Assembly: GCA_964474905.1 (NCBI GenBank)
Contig: CAYYUP010000002.1
Span: 124,001-188,000, forward strand
From: JADJRG01 sp964474905
GTDB taxonomy: Bacteria > Myxococcota_A > Polyangia > Nannocystales > Nannocystaceae
Length of the DNA: 64,000 nt
Direction: 5' to 3'
The notes below the pieces were generated by a model. It was given only the letters and a program-made list of their open reading frames with translations, was not told the origin of the DNA and ran no database searches. Each line of letters opens with the position of its first letter. Position 1 is the stretch's first letter. Both the position numbers and the translations under genes were made by a program. This document shows positions 25,399-35,045 of the stretch, piece by piece.

Positions 25399-27233
25399 GC
25401 GCCGTGATCGACACAAAGTAGCTCGATCCGGAGGCCACTCAGCGGGTGTCGGATGACATTTTTAAGCCAGCCGCGGGTGAGCAGCCAGAGCTCTGGTGTG
25501 TCGATCGGCCGGACCGGCACCTCGGCGCCGAGTATGCGCTCGAGGTCAAGGGCTAGGGCATCGCGTTCAGGTCCCGGCTTGGCCCTGGCAAAGCGGCTGT
25601 GTACGGCGTCGTAGCGCGGCGAGCAAAAGCCGCTGTAGGAACCACTGCTGCCACATGTGAACGGATCGAGGAAGCTCGCAGGGTCCGGGTAGTCGGCGTC
25701 AAATCGCAGGGAAAAGAGCTGGGCGCTGGCCTGACCGCTGAGGAGTTTGTAGAGGTAGCTATCATCGTAGGTGACCTCTAGGACATATCCAATTGGGCGC
25801 AGGGCCTCACGGAGGATCGCCGCCTCTTGCTGGGCCGCGGGCCCGGTGGTGGTCATGTAGCGCAGGGTTTTTTGTGGGGACAGGCGCGCTGGGGGGCGAG
25901 TCCTGTCGGCGGCGGCGCTCGGGTGCAGGGCGACACCGGGGCCGGGATTGAGTAGGTCTCGCGGTGTGACCTGAGAGGCAGGTTCTGCCCAGGCGCCGTT
26001 GCGGATGATCCGGTGGTAGCGGCGATCGTCAAAGGCTGCGGCGATCGCCTGTCGCTCGCGGCGATGCTCTGCGTCGATCACAGGATCCTCGCTTTGGCCG
26101 AGAATTGGGTCGGTCATGTGGAAGACGAGCAAGGTGGTCGCGAGCACGGAAGCGCGGCGGATCACGGTGTCCTCGGGGGTCTGTCCGGGGATCAACGTGC
26201 CGTCGCGGATGACCTCTTCGAAAACCCCCTGCCCAGGTGCGAATGCGGCGATCGTGCCGGCCTGAAAGAGCCTGAGAGCGGCCTCCGAACTCGCGTAGTG
26301 CTCGAGGATCACGCGGCCGATACCGGGCTGGGTCGTGCAGGATAAAACCCCATCGGCAGGCATTGGCATTGCGGTCCTGGGGGCGACCGGGTTGGCGATC
26401 AGAACCGCTGCGCGAGGCAACTCGCTTAGCGCATGGTCGAGCCTGTAGGGGCCACTGCCGACCGGGTGGCGGGCAAATGGGGGGTGAAGATCATCGTCGC
26501 CGTTGTAGTAGGCGACGCACTCCGGGGGCACGATCGCCAGGCGGGGATTTGCGAGAATCGCCGGCAACTCTGGCTGCGTTCGGGTCAGTTGTAGCGTCAG
26601 CGTGCCGGCTCGGTCGTCGGCGACGATACCGGTCGGCATCGGCGATCGCGATTCGGGTGATGTGCTTCGCCAGTCATCGAGGCCGAGGATGCGCCCGGCG
26701 AGCAGGTCCCAGGCGCCTGCGAGCTTGGGATCGGCGTGGCGAAGGATCGACATCGCAGCATCGCTCGGGCGAAGAGCGCGACCTTTGGTTTGAGGATCCT
26801 GTCCCTTGAGACAGATATCTGGAGCGAACCTGCGGGCCGCATCGCCTTGGCGCAGATGAAATGTCAGGGTCAAGCCTCTCGCGTCGAGTTCGGGTAACTC
26901 AGAGAGTTCGGCGATCAGGCGGGGCGGGCTCGCAGCGGGATCCCAATCGAGGAGCGTGTCGAAGATCTGTCCGCTGACTCGCTGACTGACAGCATCGTTG
27001 GCGGCGGCCGGATCAAGGCTGGAGATCCCGGTCTCGAGGGGCAAGCGGATCTCGGACGCACTCGCCGCTTGGAGGCCACTCGCATCGTTATGCACGCCAA
27101 CTGAGTCGCTTTCGGGGCCGGTGGGGGAGCGTTGGCAGGCGAGCATTGTTTGTGTGCCCGCAAACAAGGTGATCAGCAATGGCAAGGCGAAGCACGGGCG
27201 CCGCTGGAGGCCTCTGCGGGGTTGCGCTGGCAT
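25395..27233 (-). CDS. Family 5 extracellular solute-binding lipoprotein (peptide/nickel type)
   Basis: A 612-residue lipoprotein: signal with lipobox MLAC, then a polar linker, then the family 5 (OppA/DppA) binding domain. Recognisable elements are IRLPLETGISSLDPAAAND, GQIFDTLLDWD, PVGSGPYRLD, and near the end LFSLRFDADYPDPASFLDPF with a short PRYD...AR segment. Such proteins normally deliver peptides to an ABC permease, but no permease or ATPase gene is next to it. The ATG at 27233 starts the signal peptide; the frame continues open upstream through dnaE without similarity. It diverges from dnaE over 36 bp. Confidence 0.85.
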   Translation of the reverse strand: MPAQPRRGLQRRPCFALPLLITLFAGTQTMLACQRSPTGPESDSVGVHNDASGLQAASASEIRLPLETGISSLDPAAANDAVSQRVSGQIFDTLLDWDPAASPPRLIAELSELPELDARGLTLTFHLRQGDAARRFAPDICLKGQDPQTKGRALRPSDAAMSILRHADPKLAGAWDLLAGRILGLDDWRSTSPESRSPMPTGIVADDRAGTLTLQLTRTQPELPAILANPRLAIVPPECVAYYNGDDDLHPPFARHPVGSGPYRLDHALSELPRAAVLIANPVAPRTAMPMPADGVLSCTTQPGIGRVILEHYASSEAALRLFQAGTIAAFAPGQGVFEEVIRDGTLIPGQTPEDTVIRRASVLATTLLVFHMTDPILGQSEDPVIDAEHRRERQAIAAAFDDRRYHRIIRNGAWAEPASQVTPRDLLNPGPGVALHPSAAADRTRPPARLSPQKTLRYMTTTGPAAQQEAAILREALRPIGYVLEVTYDDSYLYKLLSGQASAQLFSLRFDADYPDPASFLDPFTCGSSGSYSGFCSPRYDAVHSRFARAKPGPERDALALDLERILGAEVPVRPIDTPELWLLTRGWLKNVIRHPLSGLRIELLCVDHGA

Positions 27234-27269
27234 GGGCAGGCTCGCGCCGCTGGGGTAAGGTCTCGAGCT

Positions 27270-30200
27270 ATGGCGACCGATATGAGCGGGGACGCGGCGG
27301 GGGTCTCGGACTTCGCTCACCTTCATCTTCACTCGCAGTACAGCCTCTTGGATGGTGCGATCCGGACCAAGGATCTCTGTCGTGTGGTCCGCGAGCGCGG
27401 CATGAAGTCGGTCGCTGTCACCGACCACGGCAACATGTTTGGGGCCGTGCAATTCTATCAAGAGGCGAAGGCCCAGGGCATCAAGCCGATCTTCGGCTGC
27501 GAGGCCTACGTCTCGGAAAAAGGAATGGCCGAGCGGGCGGATCGCAAGAACTACCACCTGGTGCTCTTGGCCAAGAACGAGATTGGCTATCAAAACCTGC
27601 AAAAGCTGGTCAGCTTCGGCCATCTAAAGGGGTTTTACTACAACCCGCGGATCGATCGACAAATCCTCCGCGAGCATAGCGAAGGGCTGATCGGTCTGAG
27701 CGCCTGTCTCGGCGGCCATATTGCCCGTCTGGTCAACGCCGGCGACATGGACGGTGCTCGCGAGACGGTCCTCGAGTACAAATCGATCTTCGAGCCCGGC
27801 AACTACTACCTCGAACTCCAGCCCAACGGCCTCGAGCTGCAAGAGAAGCTCAACCCGATCCTCGCCCAGCTCGGTGAAGATCTCGACGTGCCGTTAGTGG
27901 CGACCAACGACTGCCACTACGTCAACCGCGACGAGGCCCACGCCCACGAGGTGTTGATGTGCATGGGCATGGGCCGAACACTCGACGATCCAAAGCGCCT
28001 GCGGCACGAGTGCGACGCCTTTTACATCAAGCGTCCCGACGAGATGCAGGGCTACTTCGAGCGCTATCCCCAGGCGTTCGCTAACGCGGGCAAGATCGCC
28101 GCCGAGTGCAACGTCGAGCTCAAGCTAGGCAATCCAGAGCTGCCCGACTTTCAGCTGCCCGAGGGGATCCAGCAGGATTTGCCGACCTACCTCCGCGACG
28201 TTGCCCATCGTGGTCTGGGCGAGCGCTTGGCGGAGATGCGGGTTCGCGGCGTCGCCCCCGACGAGGACAAGTACCGGGCTCGTCTCGACTACGAGCTCGG
28301 GATCATCATCTCGATGAAGTTCCCCGGCTACTTCCTGATCGTCTGGGATTTCATCCGCCACGCCAAGCAGATCGGCGTGCCGGTCGGTCCCGGCCGGGGC
28401 TCGGGCGCGGGCTCGCTGGTCGCCTACTCCCTGCGGATCACCGACCTCGATCCGCTGCTCTACAACCTGCTTTTCGAGCGCTTTCTTAACCCTGATCGGG
28501 TCAGCATGCCTGACTTCGACATCGACTTTTGCATGGATCGACGCGAGGAGGTCATCCGCTACGTCACCGACCGCTACGGCGTGGACCGGGTCGGCCAGAT
28601 CGCGACCTTCCACTCGCTCAAGGCCCGGGGCCTCGTGCGCGATGTTTGCCGGGTTAAGGGCCTAAGCGTCGCCGATGCCAACGAGATCGCGAAGCTGATC
28701 CCAGAGGGTCCGAAAGTGTCGCTGTCGCTGGCGATGAACGAAGTCGCCGACCTCAAGAAGCAGGTGAAAAAGAACCCCGCGTTGGCCGATAAGCTTCGCG
28801 GAAAAATCGAGATCGCCGAGGCCTCGACCAAGCTGCGCCTGCGGGCGAAGGCCGACCCGCGGACCGCGGATGTGCTCAAGATCGGCATGGCGCTAGAGGG
28901 CCTCAACCGCCACGCAGGCATGCACGCAGCGGGTATCGTCATCGGTAACCGCGACCTCTGGGAGCATGTGCCCTGCTTCAAGGCAGACGGCAAGCTGGTC
29001 ACTCAGTACACGATGAACGACGTCGAGCGTGCTGGCTTGGTGAAGTTTGACTTCCTCGGTCTCAAGACTCTGACCGTGCTCTCGACCGCTGTTGGCCTGA
29101 TCAACCAGTATCGGCCCAAAGACGATCCTTTCGATCTGGCGACCATCCCGATGGTCGACGCCGGTGTCTACGAAATGATCTCGCGCGGGGATACAACCGG
29201 CGTCTTTCAGCTCGAATCGAGCGGCTTTAAAGACCTTCTCAAGAAGCTGCGCCCCGACTGCTTCGAGGACATCATTGCCGCGGTCGCGCTCTACCGTCCG
29301 GGTCCGCTCGAGGGCGGCATGGTCGATCAGTTTGTCGAGTGTAAGCACGGTCGCCTCGAGATCGAGTACCCGCACAAGCTGCTCACCGACGTGCTCATGG
29401 AGACCTACGGCGTCTTTGTCTACCAAGAGCAGGTGATGCAGGCGGCGCAGATTCTCGCCGGTTTCTCGCTCGGCAACGCCGATCTGATGCGGCGGGCGAT
29501 GGGCAAAAAGAAGATGGCCGAGATGGACAAGCAGCGCGCCCTCTTTGTCACGGGTTGTGCGGAGCATTCGTCGATCAACGCCGACAAGGCCAACGAGATT
29601 TTCGACCTGATCGACAAGTTCGCGGGCTACGGCTTTAACAAGTCGCACTCCGCAGCTTACGGCCTCATCACCTACCAGACCGCGTATCTCAAGCATCACG
29701 ATCCGGTCGCTTTTATGGCCGCGCTGATGACCTGCGACAAGAACAACAACGACAACGTCGTCAAGTTCATCGCCGAGGCGCGAGCGATGGGCATCACCGT
29801 GCTCGCCCCCGAGATCAACGAGTCCGGCCCCGACTTCTCGGTTGTTCGTCGGCCCAACGAAGAGGGCGAGGGCTATGTCGAGGACATCCGTTTCGGTCTC
29901 GGCGGTGTGCGAAACGTCGGCGCCAATGCGGTCGACTCGATCCTCGAGGCGCGGGCCGAGGGTCCCTTTGAGTCGCTCTTCGATCTCTGCCGCAGGGTCG
30001 ACGTAAAGCGGGTCAACAAGCGAACCCTCGAGGGCCTGGTGTACGCGGGTGCCTTGGATTTGGTCGGCGGCGGCCGCTACCGATCGCAGCTCTTCGGGGT
30101 GATCGAAAAGGCGGTCGAGCAGGGGCAGAGTGCGGCCCGGGATCGGGCAAGCGGTCAGACTGGGCTCTTTGATCTGCTCGCTGACGTGCCGCAGGCGGTC

Positions 30201-30923
30201 TACGACGAGGAGTACCCGCGATGCGAGGAGTGGGCGCCCAAGCAGCAGCTCCTGCACGAGCGCGAGGCCCTGGGCTTCTTCGTCTCGGGTCACCCCCTCG
30301 ACCGTTTTCAGCAGGATATCGATAGCGGTGGTGCCCGACGGACTTCCGATCTCAAGCGTGATGACGACAGCAAAGAACTGACCGTCGGCGGTGTCATCTG
30401 TGGTCTTCGAGAGGTACAGACCCGTTCTGGCAAGGGGCCCATGTGCTTCTTCCAGCTCGAGGATCAGCTCGGTCGCATCGAGTGCATCTGCTTTCCCAAG
30501 ACCTACCAGCGGGTCAACGAGGAGACCGGTCTGAGCTTCGGCGATCGACTCGAGCAGATCGGCGATGAGCCGGTTTTTGTCACCGGCAAGATCGAGATCA
30601 AGCGGGATGACGAGGGCGAAGGTTTTGAGGTCAAAATGTTGCTCGAGGACGTGCGGCCGATCGTCGAGGTCAGGGCCGAGCGCACCCGGGAGGTCCGGCT
30701 CACCCTCAACGCAGAGCAGCTCACGCCGGATCGAATCCTGAAGCTCAAGCAGGTTGTCGCTCACCACAGCGGTACCTGCACGATGGAGCTGGTCGTCACT
30801 GTTGACGGGCGCTACACCTCGAAGGTTGTCTTTGGCGATCGCTTTGGCGTCTGCGCCAACGATGACCTGCTGCTGGCCTTAGAGCGACTCTTTGAGGGCA
30901 AGTACGCCCGCCTGATGGGCTAG
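27270..30923 (+). CDS. dnaE: DNA polymerase III alpha subunit
   Basis: A 1217-residue replicative polymerase subunit. The N-terminal PHP domain (HLHLHSQYSLLDGA, TDHGNMFGAV, TNDCHYVNRDEAHAH) keeps most of the metal-ligand positions seen in PHP domains with exonuclease activity, unlike the degenerate E. coli one (judged by eye). The polymerase core has PGRGSGAGSLVAY and the catalytic Asp417/Asp419 in PDFDIDF, with NRHAGMHAAGIV, GVFQLESSG and YGFNKSHSAAY following. An OB-fold region lies at about 1010-1110. The ATG at 27270 is preferred over in-frame codons upstream that precede the conserved start. Confidence 0.97.
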   Translation: MATDMSGDAAGVSDFAHLHLHSQYSLLDGAIRTKDLCRVVRERGMKSVAVTDHGNMFGAVQFYQEAKAQGIKPIFGCEAYVSEKGMAERADRKNYHLVLLAKNEIGYQNLQKLVSFGHLKGFYYNPRIDRQILREHSEGLIGLSACLGGHIARLVNAGDMDGARETVLEYKSIFEPGNYYLELQPNGLELQEKLNPILAQLGEDLDVPLVATNDCHYVNRDEAHAHEVLMCMGMGRTLDDPKRLRHECDAFYIKRPDEMQGYFERYPQAFANAGKIAAECNVELKLGNPELPDFQLPEGIQQDLPTYLRDVAHRGLGERLAEMRVRGVAPDEDKYRARLDYELGIIISMKFPGYFLIVWDFIRHAKQIGVPVGPGRGSGAGSLVAYSLRITDLDPLLYNLLFERFLNPDRVSMPDFDIDFCMDRREEVIRYVTDRYGVDRVGQIATFHSLKARGLVRDVCRVKGLSVADANEIAKLIPEGPKVSLSLAMNEVADLKKQVKKNPALADKLRGKIEIAEASTKLRLRAKADPRTADVLKIGMALEGLNRHAGMHAAGIVIGNRDLWEHVPCFKADGKLVTQYTMNDVERAGLVKFDFLGLKTLTVLSTAVGLINQYRPKDDPFDLATIPMVDAGVYEMISRGDTTGVFQLESSGFKDLLKKLRPDCFEDIIAAVALYRPGPLEGGMVDQFVECKHGRLEIEYPHKLLTDVLMETYGVFVYQEQVMQAAQILAGFSLGNADLMRRAMGKKKMAEMDKQRALFVTGCAEHSSINADKANEIFDLIDKFAGYGFNKSHSAAYGLITYQTAYLKHHDPVAFMAALMTCDKNNNDNVVKFIAEARAMGITVLAPEINESGPDFSVVRRPNEEGEGYVEDIRFGLGGVRNVGANAVDSILEARAEGPFESLFDLCRRVDVKRVNKRTLEGLVYAGALDLVGGGRYRSQLFGVIEKAVEQGQSAARDRASGQTGLFDLLADVPQAVYDEEYPRCEEWAPKQQLLHEREALGFFVSGHPLDRFQQDIDSGGARRTSDLKRDDDSKELTVGGVICGLREVQTRSGKGPMCFFQLEDQLGRIECICFPKTYQRVNEETGLSFGDRLEQIGDEPVFVTGKIEIKRDDEGEGFEVKMLLEDVRPIVEVRAERTREVRLTLNAEQLTPDRILKLKQVVAHHSGTCTMELVVTVDGRYTSKVVFGDRFGVCANDDLLLALERLFEGKYARLMG

Positions 30924-30945
30924 CCCACGGCCGATCGCCGGGCGG

Positions 30946-32277
30946 CTACGAGTGCATGCGTTTGCGTCGGCGACGGCGCGATGGTTTTGGCTCTTCGACG
31001 ACATGCTCGGCCTCCAGTTCCTCCTCGGAGGGGTCGGCGTCGGCGTCGGCGTCGGCGGTATCGCCTATCCCTAAGGGCAGGAGCCCGAGGCTGTGCCGTC
31101 GCTCATCGTCGAGCTGGAGGAATGCGGCGAGTTCCTCTAGCAGGGAGAAGCGGAGTTCTTGGTCGAAGGCCTCGGGGCTGCGGGCGATGCGGAGCATGTT
31201 TCGCCGGTAGATCGCGATGCCGGTGAGCACCGGTGTGTCTCCCTCTTGGGCGCCGCGGCTCGCCGTTGTGAGGGCCGTGATCCGCGGATCGACGCCCTCG
31301 AGGATCAGCTCCATCGACGGCATTTCGTGCACGAGTACGACCAGGGCGACGCGCCGCTGGCCGAGTTCCCGGAGCGCGCCATCGGGGCATTCGCTGAGGA
31401 TCTGCACCACTTTGCGGTGAATTTGGGCCGGGTTTGGTAGCCACTTTGGCAGCTTGATCTGGGCGTCGAGCCGGTAGACCCGCAGGGCCGCGTGGCAGGA
31501 GGCGCGGATGTCATCCTCTTGGAACTCCGCGTCGCTGAGCAGGTGCCAGGCGTCGGCGTTTAGAGGGTGGTGTTCGACCAGTGCGCGCAGTAGCGGCAAT
31601 GCCTCTTCGGGCTGGGGGACGTCGAGCCAGAGGCGGGCGAAGCGGAGGCAGAGGTGGAGAAGACGTGCCTTTTGGGACAGGCGGTCGTTCTCGTCGAGGG
31701 CCTCCCCGTCCTCGTCTTCGACCAGCTCGGCGAGCATATGGGCGTGCTCTGCGTCGGGGGTGCCGGTGCCGAGATCCTCGAGGCTTGTGTGCGCGGCGGC
31801 CTCGAAGAGGGGGTGGCCGACGAGCACTGCGAGGCGCTCGCGGGCGGCTTCGATGAGCCCGAGGCTGAGCTGGCTCTCGATGCCGAGGAGGCTGAGATCG
31901 ATCCGATCGAAGGCAGAGATCCCCTCGAGGTCGAGCGCTTCGTCGCAGAGCTGGAGCGCTCGTGCGGCGTCTCCTAGGTCGAACAATGCGACCTGAGCAG
32001 CGGCGAGGAAGGGCTCGAAGTACTCAGGGTCGATCTCGATCGCGACCTCGTACCAGCGCAGGCTCTCCTCGGGGTCTCCTTCGGCGAGGGCGATTGCCCC
32101 TAGGAGCACGGGTGCTTCGGCGGCGTCGGGTCGAACTTTTTGCGCGTGCTGGGCCGACTGCCTGGCCGCAGCGAAGTCGGCGCGGTCGAGGAGCGACCAG
32201 CCCCGGTCGAGGTGAGCGGCATAGCGGCTGGTCTCGCCGAAGCCAGAGTCTTCGTGCTCCTCTGCATGGCTCGCCAT
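30946..32277 (-). CDS. TPR protein with degenerate minimal MMP-like zincin domain
   Basis: A 443-residue cytosolic-looking protein. Residues from about 1 to 270 are TPR-like repeats. The next about 120 residues follow the PF06262 (minimal MMP-like zincin) layout: VALVVLVHEMPSMELILEGVDPRITAL, then GIAIYRRNMLRIA, then a helix. In active members that helix reads HExxH; here it reads LLEELAAFLQLDDER, so both zinc-binding histidines are replaced while the framework is kept. A hexanucleotide repeat gives ADADADAD near the C-terminus, and the protein ends in a basic tail (RRRRKR). The ATG at 32277 is chosen over a long low-complexity upstream extension. It is convergent with dnaE. Confidence 0.82.
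   Translation of the reverse strand: MASHAEEHEDSGFGETSRYAAHLDRGWSLLDRADFAAARQSAQHAQKVRPDAAEAPVLLGAIALAEGDPEESLRWYEVAIEIDPEYFEPFLAAAQVALFDLGDAARALQLCDEALDLEGISAFDRIDLSLLGIESQLSLGLIEAARERLAVLVGHPLFEAAAHTSLEDLGTGTPDAEHAHMLAELVEDEDGEALDENDRLSQKARLLHLCLRFARLWLDVPQPEEALPLLRALVEHHPLNADAWHLLSDAEFQEDDIRASCHAALRVYRLDAQIKLPKWLPNPAQIHRKVVQILSECPDGALRELGQRRVALVVLVHEMPSMELILEGVDPRITALTTASRGAQEGDTPVLTGIAIYRRNMLRIARSPEAFDQELRFSLLEELAAFLQLDDERRHSLGLLPLGIGDTADADADADPSEEELEAEHVVEEPKPSRRRRRKRMHS
31033..31056 (-). repeat. Four GTCGGC hexanucleotide copies inside a coding region
   Basis: Four perfect GTCGGC units (GCCGAC on the coding strand) encode an Ala-Asp repeat in the acidic segment after the dead zincin domain. 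Copy number changes would stay in frame. A similar three-unit GTCGGA repeat (54858-54875) encodes Asp-Ser in the ACS-like gene. Confidence 0.75.
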
Positions 32278-32381
32278 AGCGACCCGGTATAGCACGGGCG
32301 CCCTAGCGGGAACGATCGGCCCACGGGGCCAGGATCGCCGTTTGATTGTCGCTCGCGGGGCTGGGCGCGTATGGTTCGGGC

Positions 32382-34130
32382 GTGTCCGAGGCCCGCGCTC
32401 AATCCTTGCTTCGCGCGCTGCGAGTTGGCGTCGGTATTGTGTCGCTCGGATTGACGCAGAGCGTCGCGTGCAAGGCGACACCTCGGGCGAGCGCATCGGC
32501 GACGCCGGTCGGTGCGACCGCGTTGACGCCGGAGCGAGTCGACCCTGAATATCGCGATGATTTGCGCGCGGTAGAGCAGGCGCAGGTGGCTGATCCTGCG
32601 GGCTCTGCAGTGGTGACTGCCGCCGACCGTTTGCTCGCGAGGAATCCTCCGACAAACCTGCGGCTCGCGGCTGTGCACGCGAAGGTCGGGCACGCCTACC
32701 TCAACGGTGACGATGCGATCGCTTTGCGTTGGAGCGGCGAGGCGTTGGCGATGATGGGCGATGTCGAAGCTGTGATGGACAGTGCCGAGGCTGCGCTGGT
32801 CCGTGACATCGAGCGCCTGCGTGCGCTCCTGCTCGCCCGATCTGGTGAGCCTGCAGAGGCCCTGCGTGCGCTTGAAGCAGGGGAACGTTCGGATTCGATC
32901 TCCCCAGGGGATCTCTGGGCCGGTCGGGCGTTAGCGCACACGCGAGCGAACGCTCGCATCGACGCCGCGTTTGCTTTTGCGATGTGGCGGGTCGAGGTTG
33001 TCGATGGCGGCCCCGAGGCGCGGTATGCGGAGCAGCAGATCGCGGAGCTGCTTGCCGGGGCTCCGCCGGTGGCGTTGCGGGCCTATGCACAGGCCCACCC
33101 AAACACAGCAGGTGCCTCCTGCCTCGAGGTGCGAGCCGGGCAGGCGGGGGCGACGGACCTGCGTTGGATCGGAGCCTGCGAGGCGCGTCCGCTGCGTATT
33201 GGTGTGCTGCTGCCGCGCAGCGGTCGCTTGGCCGCGCTCGCCGATACACAGCTTGCCGCGGCAATTGCCGCAGTCGGCGTTCTCTCCCAGGCCAACCCCG
33301 CCGTCGAGGTCTTCTGGCAAGACTCTGGTTCGACCTCAAATGCCGCAAAATCCGGAGCAGAAGCACTTCTCGAGCGAGGTGTGTCAGTTGTCGTGGGTCC
33401 AGTTGGGGCCGGCAATGTTGCCGCGGCCGAGAGGGTCCTTGCCGGAGAAGCGGCCGTCGTCGTGCCGGGTGAAGGCCGCGGCAAGGCGCTCGGCATTGCA
33501 CCTCGGCTCGAGGACCGAATCCTCGCGCTGGTCGAGCACGCTGTGCAGTCGGGGGCTACGAGCCTGGTCATTTTGGCCCCTGTCCATAGCTACGGGGTTC
33601 GTGCGACGGCCGCCGCGCGACGTGCGGCTTCTTCCCTGGGGATCGCGATCGAGACGGCGACCTACGAAGACGCGACGACCAGCTTTGCCCCGCTTATCCG
33701 GCCCTTTGTGCCTTCATTACGCAAGGGATCGGCGCTTTTGGTTCTCGATCGTGTCGCCCGTATGGAGCTGCTTCTGCGGCAGCTCGCACGCGAGGGGCTT
33801 AGCGCGAGCGGCGCGGCGAATACCCGCGAGTTGATGGTGCTGACGACCGCGGAGGCGCTCTCGCTCGCCCAACTTGGGCGCGGGCACGAACTCCTAGGGG
33901 GTGTTTGGATGGCTCCTGTGGCCTGGCCAGACCCGACGACGCAAGCATTTGTTGACGCCTACACCTCTCACGAAGGAGAGGCACCGGGGGACCAAGCACT
34001 GCTCGTTTTTCGGGCCTTGGCGCGGGCCTGGAGGGGCGGTGCAGGTGAGCCTTTCTCCGCGACTGTTGTCAGGGTACAAGGTGGCCGCATTGTCGCGCCG
34101 TCCTCGATCTCCCTCCAAGCGGAGGGCTGA
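32382..34130 (+). CDS. LpoA/periplasmic-binding-fold lipoprotein
   Basis: A 582-residue lipoprotein. The signal ends with a lipobox-like SVAC. Residues of about 40-260 are helical TPR-like repeats. The rest is a type I periplasmic-binding fold: PLRIGVLLPRSGRLAAL, VVVGPVGAGNVAAAERV, VILAPVHSYGVRAT and LLVLDR. N-terminal TPR plus C-terminal binding-protein fold is the layout of LpoA, the activator of penicillin-binding protein 1A, so a role in peptidoglycan synthesis is a reasonable inference. A Leu/Ile/Val-type substrate binder is the alternative. The GTG at 32382 gives a good signal peptide; a TTG at 32346 is possible. It overlaps the rRNA methyltransferase gene. Confidence 0.8.
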   Translation: MSEARAQSLLRALRVGVGIVSLGLTQSVACKATPRASASATPVGATALTPERVDPEYRDDLRAVEQAQVADPAGSAVVTAADRLLARNPPTNLRLAAVHAKVGHAYLNGDDAIALRWSGEALAMMGDVEAVMDSAEAALVRDIERLRALLLARSGEPAEALRALEAGERSDSISPGDLWAGRALAHTRANARIDAAFAFAMWRVEVVDGGPEARYAEQQIAELLAGAPPVALRAYAQAHPNTAGASCLEVRAGQAGATDLRWIGACEARPLRIGVLLPRSGRLAALADTQLAAAIAAVGVLSQANPAVEVFWQDSGSTSNAAKSGAEALLERGVSVVVGPVGAGNVAAAERVLAGEAAVVVPGEGRGKALGIAPRLEDRILALVEHAVQSGATSLVILAPVHSYGVRATAAARRAASSLGIAIETATYEDATTSFAPLIRPFVPSLRKGSALLVLDRVARMELLLRQLAREGLSASGAANTRELMVLTTAEALSLAQLGRGHELLGGVWMAPVAWPDPTTQAFVDAYTSHEGEAPGDQALLVFRALARAWRGGAGEPFSATVVRVQGGRIVAPSSISLQAEG

Positions 34131-34884
34131 CCCCCGCCGAGAGCGGGCAGGGTCGGCCCATTCCGCGTATGTCGTGCCGGGCGAGCGCGCCCTAGTAGAG
34201 CTCTTGCGGGGGTCTCCGGAGCGGATTAGGCAGCTTTATGTGATCAAGGGGCGGTCTTCGCCGACGATCGACGAGCTCGCGGCCAAGGCTGAAATCGAGG
34301 TCCTCCGGGTCGACGAAGAGACGCTTGCCGAGGTCTGTGCGCCTGCACTCGCCCGTGGCATGGTCGCGGTCGCTTCGCCGCCGCCGGAGCACACCATCGA
34401 GGATCTCCTGGAGTTGCCGCGGCTCGGTGAGCGGCAGATCCTGATAGCCCTGGACGGAGTGCAGGATCCTCATAATCTCGGGGCGATCCTGCGGAGTGCG
34501 GAGTTCTTCGGCGCGAGCGGGGCGATCTGGCCGCGCGATCGTGCGGCCAGCGTCACACCGGTCGCGATCCGCTCGTCGGCGGGGGCCACAGAGCGTCTGC
34601 CGCTTTGCCGTGTGACCAACCTGGCGCGGGCGCTTGATGCCTGCAAGGACGCCGGTTACTGGGTGATCGGCACGGTCGTCGAGGGTGGTCGTGCCATCCG
34701 CGAAATATGCGCGGAGGACCTGCCGGAGCGCCTGGTGATCGTCCTCGGGAGCGAAGAAAAAGGGCTTCGGCGGTTAACGCGCGAGCGCTGTGATTTCCTC
34801 GCGACGATCCCGCGACACGGAGCAATTGGCTCTCTGAACGTCTCGACCGCGGCTGCAGTCGCCCTCGCAGCGTTCCACGTCTAG
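34081..34884 (+). CDS. TrmH/RlmB-family 2'-O-ribose RNA methyltransferase
   Basis: A SpoU-family methyltransferase of about 267 residues. A substrate-binding domain (YVVPGERALVELLRGSPERI) is followed by the knotted SPOUT domain with DGVQDPHNLGAILRSAEFFGA, VIVLGSEEKGLRRL and SLNVSTAAAVALAAF, the three SpoU motifs. The layout is that of RlmB, which methylates G2251 of 23S rRNA. The start is uncertain because the frame is open far into the previous gene: GTG at 34081 is my choice, GTG at 34045 is also possible, and both overlap the preceding gene. The first about 30 residues are basic and poorly conserved. Confidence 0.85.
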   Translation: MAALSRRPRSPSKRRADPRRERAGSAHSAYVVPGERALVELLRGSPERIRQLYVIKGRSSPTIDELAAKAEIEVLRVDEETLAEVCAPALARGMVAVASPPPEHTIEDLLELPRLGERQILIALDGVQDPHNLGAILRSAEFFGASGAIWPRDRAASVTPVAIRSSAGATERLPLCRVTNLARALDACKDAGYWVIGTVVEGGRAIREICAEDLPERLVIVLGSEEKGLRRLTRERCDFLATIPRHGAIGSLNVSTAAAVALAAFHV

Positions 34885-35045
34885 CGGACGAGGTCATCTC
34901 GGGTGCGCGTGCGGGCACAGCGCGTCCACGCTCTGCTCGTTGGCGACCCGAGTTGGAAGCCGCGGAAAATCTCGCCAGAGCTGTCACTGGGACCTGGATT
35001 CAATCTCCGATCTTGGCGAACATGTGAATCTCCAGGCCGGCCGAT

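Noticed and set aside
27234..27623. N-terminal extension of the solute-binding lipoprotein into dnaE
   Set aside because: It would place 130 residues before the signal peptide and overlaps the conserved dnaE start.
28893..30767. 624-codon open frame on the minus strand across dnaE
   Set aside because: It is antisense to well-conserved DnaE sequence and gives a composition typical of shadow frames in high-GC DNA; no recognisable motif.
34885..35045. tRNA or small RNA in the gap before the giant TPR gene
   Set aside because: No cloverleaf, TPsiC-like loop or strong hairpin with U-tract could be drawn.
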